A stretch of DNA of 64,000 nt from Pseudomonas sp. IPO3778 (GTDB lineage Bacteria; Pseudomonadota; Gammaproteobacteria; Pseudomonadales; Pseudomonadaceae): contig NZ_JACARC010000068.1 in NCBI RefSeq assembly GCF_013386825.1, forward strand, positions 1-64,000. The letters run 5' to 3'. The position numbers were made by a program, and so were the translations under genes. The notes beneath the pieces were generated by a model that saw only the letters and a program-made list of their open reading frames with translations, did no database searches and was not told the DNA's origin. How positions within the stretch are numbered: the stretch's first letter is position 1; each line of letters starts with the position of its first letter. Shown here in pieces: positions 60,141 through 64,000 of this stretch.

Positions 60141-61418
60141 ATGAGCAAGACCAACGCATCCCTGATGAAACGCCGCGAAGCCGCTGTACCCCGCGGTGTT
60201 GGCCAGATTCACCCGATCTTCGCCGAGTCGGCGAAGAACGCCACCGTGACCGACGTTGAAGGTCGCGAGTTCATCGACTTCGCCGGCGGTATCGCCGTGC
60301 TGAACACCGGCCACGTGCACCCGAAAATCATCGCGGCCGTGACCGCGCAACTCAACAAGCTGACCCACACTTGCTTCCAGGTGCTGGCGTACGAGCCATA
60401 CGTTGAGCTGTGCGAAAAAGTTAACGCCAAGGTCCCGGGTGATTTCGCCAAGAAAACCCTGCTGGTCACCACCGGTTCCGAAGCGGTAGAAAACGCCGTG
60501 AAAATTGCGCGTGCCGCCACGGGTCGTGCCGGCGTGATCGCGTTCACCGGCGCCTACCACGGCCGCACCATGATGACCCTGGGCCTCACCGGCAAAGTCG
60601 TGCCGTACTCGGCCGGCATGGGCCTGATGCCAGGCGGCGTGTTCCGTGCACTGTTTCCGAACGAACTGCACGGTGTGAGCGACGACGATTCCATCGCCAG
60701 CATCGAACGCATCTTCAAGAACGATGCCGAGCCGCGTGACATCGCTGCCATCATCATCGAGCCAGTGCAGGGCGAAGGCGGTTTCTACGTCGCGCCTAAA
60801 TCCTTCATGAAGCGCCTGCGTGAACTGTGCGACAAGCACGGCATCCTGCTGATCGCCGACGAAGTGCAAACCGGCGCTGGTCGTACCGGTACCTTCTTCG
60901 CCATGGAACAGATGGGCGTTGCAGCCGACCTGACCACCTTCGCCAAATCCATCGCCGGCGGTTTCCCGCTGGCCGGTGTGTGCGGCAAGGCCGAATACAT
61001 GGACGCCATCGCTCCAGGCGGCCTGGGCGGCACCTACGCCGGTAGCCCGATCGCTTGCGCCGCGGCCCTGGCCGTGATGGAAGTGTTTGAAGAAGAGCAC
61101 CTGCTGGACCGCTGCAAAGCCGTCGGCGAGCGCTTGGTCACGGGCCTGAAAGCGATCCAGGCCAAGTACCCGGTGATCGGTGAAGTGCGTGCCCTGGGCG
61201 CGATGATTGCGGTGGAGCTGTTCGAAGGTGGCGACAGCCACAAGCCGAACGCCGCTGCCGTGGCTGCCGTGGTGGCCAAGGCGCGCGACAAGGGTTTGAT
61301 CCTGCTGTCCTGCGGCACCTACGGCAACGTGTTGCGCGTGCTGGTACCGCTGACCTCGCCGGACGAGCAGTTGGACAAAGGCCTGGCGATCATCGAAGAG
61401 TGCTTCTCCGAGCTGTGA
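60141..61418 (+). CDS. gabT: 4-aminobutyrate aminotransferase GabT
   Basis: A 425-residue class III PLP aminotransferase. Seen are VEGREFIDFAGGIAVLNTGH, the phosphate site TTGSEAVENAVKIARA, TGAYHGRT, the acid DEVQTGAGRTGTFFAME and the PLP lysine in FAKSIAGGFPLAGV. It transfers the amino group from GABA to 2-oxoglutarate to give succinate semialdehyde for GabD. Start: ATG 60141 with TGAGGA upstream; a GTG at 60123 is in frame but unlikely. A terminator lies 26 nt beyond the stop. Confidence 0.96.
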   Translation: MSKTNASLMKRREAAVPRGVGQIHPIFAESAKNATVTDVEGREFIDFAGGIAVLNTGHVHPKIIAAVTAQLNKLTHTCFQVLAYEPYVELCEKVNAKVPGDFAKKTLLVTTGSEAVENAVKIARAATGRAGVIAFTGAYHGRTMMTLGLTGKVVPYSAGMGLMPGGVFRALFPNELHGVSDDDSIASIERIFKNDAEPRDIAAIIIEPVQGEGGFYVAPKSFMKRLRELCDKHGILLIADEVQTGAGRTGTFFAMEQMGVAADLTTFAKSIAGGFPLAGVCGKAEYMDAIAPGGLGGTYAGSPIACAAALAVMEVFEEEHLLDRCKAVGERLVTGLKAIQAKYPVIGEVRALGAMIAVELFEGGDSHKPNAAAVAAVVAKARDKGLILLSCGTYGNVLRVLVPLTSPDEQLDKGLAIIEECFSEL

Positions 61419-61443
61419 TCAAAAGTTGACCTGATCGACAAAA

Positions 61444-61467
61444 AACCCGCCTCGGCGGGTTTTTTTG
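61444..61467 (+). terminator. Rho-independent terminator after gabT
   Basis: AACCCGCC and GGCGGGTT form an 8-bp stem with a two-base loop and are followed by a run of T. It lies 26 nt after the gabT stop. The run of A before it makes it potentially bidirectional. Confidence 0.93.
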
Positions 61468-61554
61468 TGGCCGATGAACGGTATTCAGCGCTTGTTCATG
61501 TACGCAGGCGTCTCCTTTGTCTAAGGTGCAGGTATTGCCGATGGAGCGTGCTGG

Positions 61555-62763
61555 ATGACTGCTGTTGATTTACCTGCGGTACCCCGTGTGTTGATTGCCG
61601 AGGCCGACCCCTGGTCCCGGGATCTGCTCAAGCAGGTGTTGTTGAATGTGCGCTGTGACGCACGGCTGGATGTGTGTGCCGATGGCCAGCGGGCCGCCGA
61701 GTTGCTGCGTGACAAGCCCTATGACCTGATCATCGCCGACTGGGAACTGCCCGGGGTCGATGGCCTGAGCCTGTTGCGCAGCGTGCGCCAGCAACGGCGT
61801 ACGCCTTTGTTGCCGTTCATCCTGCTGAGCACCCGCAACGACAGCGCCAGCGTGCGCGAAGCGTTGCCCCTGGCGCCGACGGCGTACCTGACCAAACCCC
61901 TGAACATGGAAGGCCTGACCCAGCGCCTGCAAGACTTGCTGCTCAATGAAGGGGAGACGGTGTACTGCGAAGTCCCGGCCCTGGCGCCGGGCATGACCTT
62001 GCCGGTGTTTCTGGAGCGGCGCCGCGAAGCGTCCGACGGTGCGCCACTGCGGGTCGACGTGAAGGCCGCGGTGCAACACAGCCTGGAGCCGGAAGGCCTG
62101 GACCTCAAGCACCTGGAAGAGCAGGTACGCATCGACCCGCAAATCACTGCCGTGCTGATCGCCGCCGCCAACAGCGCCGGCCACCACGGCTCGCCGGTGC
62201 AGACCCTGGCCATGGCCCTGCACAAGCTGGCGGCCGGGCAGAGCATGAACCTGATCCTGGGGCTGGCCCTCAAGCACAACGTCGTACTGACCGACACGAG
62301 CCTGGTGGACTACGCCGAGCGCTATTGGCAGTTGTCCCAACGCACCGCCGACTACGCCCGCAGTCTGGCGCGCATGTTCGACCTTGATCACGAGCGCTGC
62401 TACAGCGCCGGCATCCTCCATCGCCTCGGCGACCTGGCCTTGCTGCGGTGCCTGCAAGACTGGCTACAGGGCGGCGGCGAACTGGATGACGAACTGATTG
62501 GCGAGTCCCTTTACACCTTCGGCGCCGCCTATGGCTCGGCGCTGCGCACACGCTGGCGTTTGCCGCTGGAGTTGCGCCAGTTGATCGCGGCGATTTATTC
62601 GCTGGAGGGCGGGGTGTATTCCCGGGAGGCGCTGGTGGTGAACCTGGCGGCCCAACTGGCACGGTTGACCGAGCATGAAGGCGTCGAAGCGCTGGCCAAA
62701 AGCAAGACGGCGCGCCTGCTCAAAGTCGGGTTGCCGGAGTTGACCCGCATGCGCAAAAACTAG
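61555..62763 (+). CDS. Response regulator with HDOD output domain
   Basis: A 402-residue protein with a receiver domain (about 10-128: acidic pair E16/D18, phospho-acceptor D62 in IIADWELPGVDG, K114 in YLTKPLN) and an HDOD domain (about 165-370: LEEQVRIDPQITAVLIAAAN, LALKHNVVL, CYSAGILHRLGDLALLRC). HDOD regulators link phosphorelay signals to motility, c-di-GMP or degradation in gamma-proteobacteria. No histidine kinase lies next to it. The GGDEF gene is convergent, separated by a REPIN, so any functional link is speculative. Confidence 0.9.
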   Translation: MTAVDLPAVPRVLIAEADPWSRDLLKQVLLNVRCDARLDVCADGQRAAELLRDKPYDLIIADWELPGVDGLSLLRSVRQQRRTPLLPFILLSTRNDSASVREALPLAPTAYLTKPLNMEGLTQRLQDLLLNEGETVYCEVPALAPGMTLPVFLERRREASDGAPLRVDVKAAVQHSLEPEGLDLKHLEEQVRIDPQITAVLIAAANSAGHHGSPVQTLAMALHKLAAGQSMNLILGLALKHNVVLTDTSLVDYAERYWQLSQRTADYARSLARMFDLDHERCYSAGILHRLGDLALLRCLQDWLQGGGELDDELIGESLYTFGAAYGSALRTRWRLPLELRQLIAAIYSLEGGVYSREALVVNLAAQLARLTEHEGVEALAKSKTARLLKVGLPELTRMRKN

Positions 62764-62780
62764 CCGTCGACGCGGGCCAG

Positions 62781-62868
62781 TGTGGGAGCCGGGCTTGCCC
62801 GCGATGCAGGCACCTCGGTGTGTCAGTTGCACCGAGGTGATGCTATCGCAGGCAAACCAGCTCCCACA
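62781..62868. repeat. REPIN, second REP class
   Basis: TGTGGGAGCCGGGCTTGCCC...CAAACCAGCTCCCACA form an 88-nt inverted pair. It is the same length and class as the element at 18689-18776 and shares GAGGTGATGC before the right arm. It lies between convergent genes. Confidence 0.88.
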
Positions 62869-62883
62869 GCGAATCGTGGTGCG

Positions 62884-63882
62884 TCAGCCCGTGAGCACGC
62901 GGTTTTTACCCTGGCGCTTGGCCTCGTACATCGCCGCATCGGCGCGGGCGAACAGGCTGTCCAGGTTGGCATCCTCGGCGGTCAGGCTGGCCAGGCCCTG
63001 GCTGACGGTGACGGTGAAGTGCTCACCGTCATGGCTGAACCCCAGTTGCGCAATCTCGTGGCCCAGGCGTTCGGCCACTTGCATCGCCATCTCCGGCGCA
63101 CAGCCAGGCAGCACGGCGGCGAATTCTTCGCCGCCAATGCGCCCGAACAGGTCGCCACGGCGCAGAACCCCTCGACCGCTCTCGGCGATACGCTGCAACA
63201 CCTGATCGCCTTCCAGGTGGCCGTAGGTGTCGTTGACCACTTTGAAGTCATCGATGTCCAGCAGCAGGAACGCCAATGGCGTGCCCTGCACGCACGCACG
63301 TTCGAACTCATGGTGGGCGCACTCGAAGAAGTGCCGGCGATTGCTGCTGCGGGTCAGCACGTCGGTGGTGGCCAAGCGGTGTAACTCAAGCTCAAGCTGC
63401 TTCTTTTCCGTGATGTCTTCGGCCATGCCCACCACGATCACCGGCTGGCCGGGCTCGGCCTGCTGGTTGATGTAGCACTTGTCGCTGAGCCAGCGGATCT
63501 GCCCGTCGGCGGTGATGATGCGGTACTCGCGGTCTTCCACGGCGCCGCTGTGCAGCACCTGGGCCAGGCTGTGCTCGGCGTAGTCGAGGTCTTCGGGGTG
63601 AATGCTGTTGCGCCATTCCCGATGGTCGGTCAGCAGCATGCCCGCCGTACGTCCGAAAACCCGCTCATAGGCCGGGCTGACATACAGCACGCGGCGGGTG
63701 TCCCACTCCATGGCCCAGAGCACGGCATTCACGCTGACCAGCAGTGAACTCAGCAGTTGCTCGCGTTCACTCAAGCGCTCCACTTCGCCCTGGGCATGCA
63801 GCAGCGCCAGCAACGTTGCGGCGGCTGCCGGGCGTGCAGAGTCCTGGACGGGAGTATCGGTGAAGGTCTGTTCGGGGACCAT
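62884..63882 (-). CDS. PAS-GGDEF diguanylate cyclase
   Basis: A 332-residue protein: N-terminal coiled region (about 20-50), PAS/PAC domain (about 50-165: VLYVSPAYERVFGRTAGMLL, REYRIITADGQIRWLSDK, VVGMAEDITEKKQLE) and GGDEF domain (about 165-330: LLLDIDDFKVVNDTYGHLEG, RIGGEEFAAVLP). The active-site GGEEF is intact and an RRGD inhibitory site stands five residues before it, so it should make c-di-GMP with product feedback. No TM segments, so cytoplasmic. Start: ATG at 63882 with AGAGAGAG upstream; a TTG at 63921 is less likely. It could feed PgaC/PgaD control, but this is not shown. Confidence 0.92.
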   Translation of the reverse strand: MVPEQTFTDTPVQDSARPAAAATLLALLHAQGEVERLSEREQLLSSLLVSVNAVLWAMEWDTRRVLYVSPAYERVFGRTAGMLLTDHREWRNSIHPEDLDYAEHSLAQVLHSGAVEDREYRIITADGQIRWLSDKCYINQQAEPGQPVIVVGMAEDITEKKQLELELHRLATTDVLTRSSNRRHFFECAHHEFERACVQGTPLAFLLLDIDDFKVVNDTYGHLEGDQVLQRIAESGRGVLRRGDLFGRIGGEEFAAVLPGCAPEMAMQVAERLGHEIAQLGFSHDGEHFTVTVSQGLASLTAEDANLDSLFARADAAMYEAKRQGKNRVLTG

Positions 63883-64000
63883 CGGCACAACTCTCTCTGG
63901 GCGTGCCGCGGGGTTGGGCAACGGTCACAACAAGGGGCCGCCGTGATGGCGAAGTGTTGTTTGAGAGGGGGATTTTGCAGCGAAGTTCCGTTATCAGCGT

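Noticed and set aside
58501..61241. Long minus-strand frames opposite gabD and gabT (506 and 407 codons)
   Set aside because: They mirror the codon bias of the two well-identified enzymes and contain only compositionally biased sequence.
1..64000. CRISPR array
   Set aside because: No regularly spaced direct repeats and no cas genes are found; the only recurrent palindromes are REPINs.

Overview
The window is a 64 kb chromosomal segment of a Pseudomonas of the fluorescens/syringae lineage. Evidence: Pseudomonas-type 5S rRNA, several classic P. fluorescens REPINs (paired GGAGC-GGCTTGC palindromes), a FecI/FecR/FoxA/FoxB-type iron cassette, a complete mgoBCAD (pvf) diazeniumdiolate operon, pgaABCD and gabDT. 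Coding density is high, most genes are GC-rich and the third-position GC bias is strong; only about 49.4-58.0 kb is visibly more AT-rich.

Layout. 1-260: 23S-5S spacer, 5S rRNA and terminator of an rRNA operon. 291-5643 (minus): ferric-siderophore uptake and cell-surface signalling (ECF sigma, FecR-type anti-sigma, TonB receptor with signalling domain, PepSY reductase-like membrane protein) behind a probable Fur box. 5877-7757: amino-acid-type chemoreceptor. 7874-13436 (minus): mgoB-mgoC-mgoA-mgoD, coupled by ATGA overlaps, for a leudiazen-like volatile diazeniumdiolate signal. 13884-17575: GntR regulator divergent from a TauD-type dioxygenase and an ABC importer that lacks its binding protein. 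17747-22956: LysR regulator and an EmrAB/TolC-type tripartite pump. 22990-25860 (minus): two exported proteins of unknown role. 26070-27997: GT39-like membrane glycosyltransferase and a DUF2789 protein. 28061-33190: MarR regulator with a readable promoter/operator and a FUSC-DUF1656-HlyD-OMF efflux operon. 33272-35667: inner-membrane protein and a YdgA-family protein. 35848-42140: pgaABCD (poly-N-acetylglucosamine). 42406-44964: autotransporter. 45051-46398: RDD protein, small membrane protein, lipoprotein. 46472-49319: vWA lipoprotein, ECF sigma factor and a putative membrane anti-sigma partner. 49476-57859: defence island with a type I Wadjet system (jetABCD) and, convergent to it, an AAA ATPase/DUF4276 TOPRIM pair. 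58044-58120: tRNA-Arg(CCG). 58516-61418: gabD and gabT. 61555-63882: HDOD response regulator and a PAS-GGDEF diguanylate cyclase.

Themes. Iron-triggered signalling, small-molecule signalling (mgo), drug/aromatic efflux, biofilm matrix (pga), c-di-GMP signalling and plasmid/phage defence sit together. The best candidate for an undescribed system is the two-gene ATPase-TOPRIM module at 56187-57859 beside Wadjet and the tRNA gene. Second is the SBP-less ABC operon, where a 22-codon reading frame and a start-codon hairpin stand where the binding-protein gene would be expected. Gene calls come from reading translations and motifs by eye; no database search was run.
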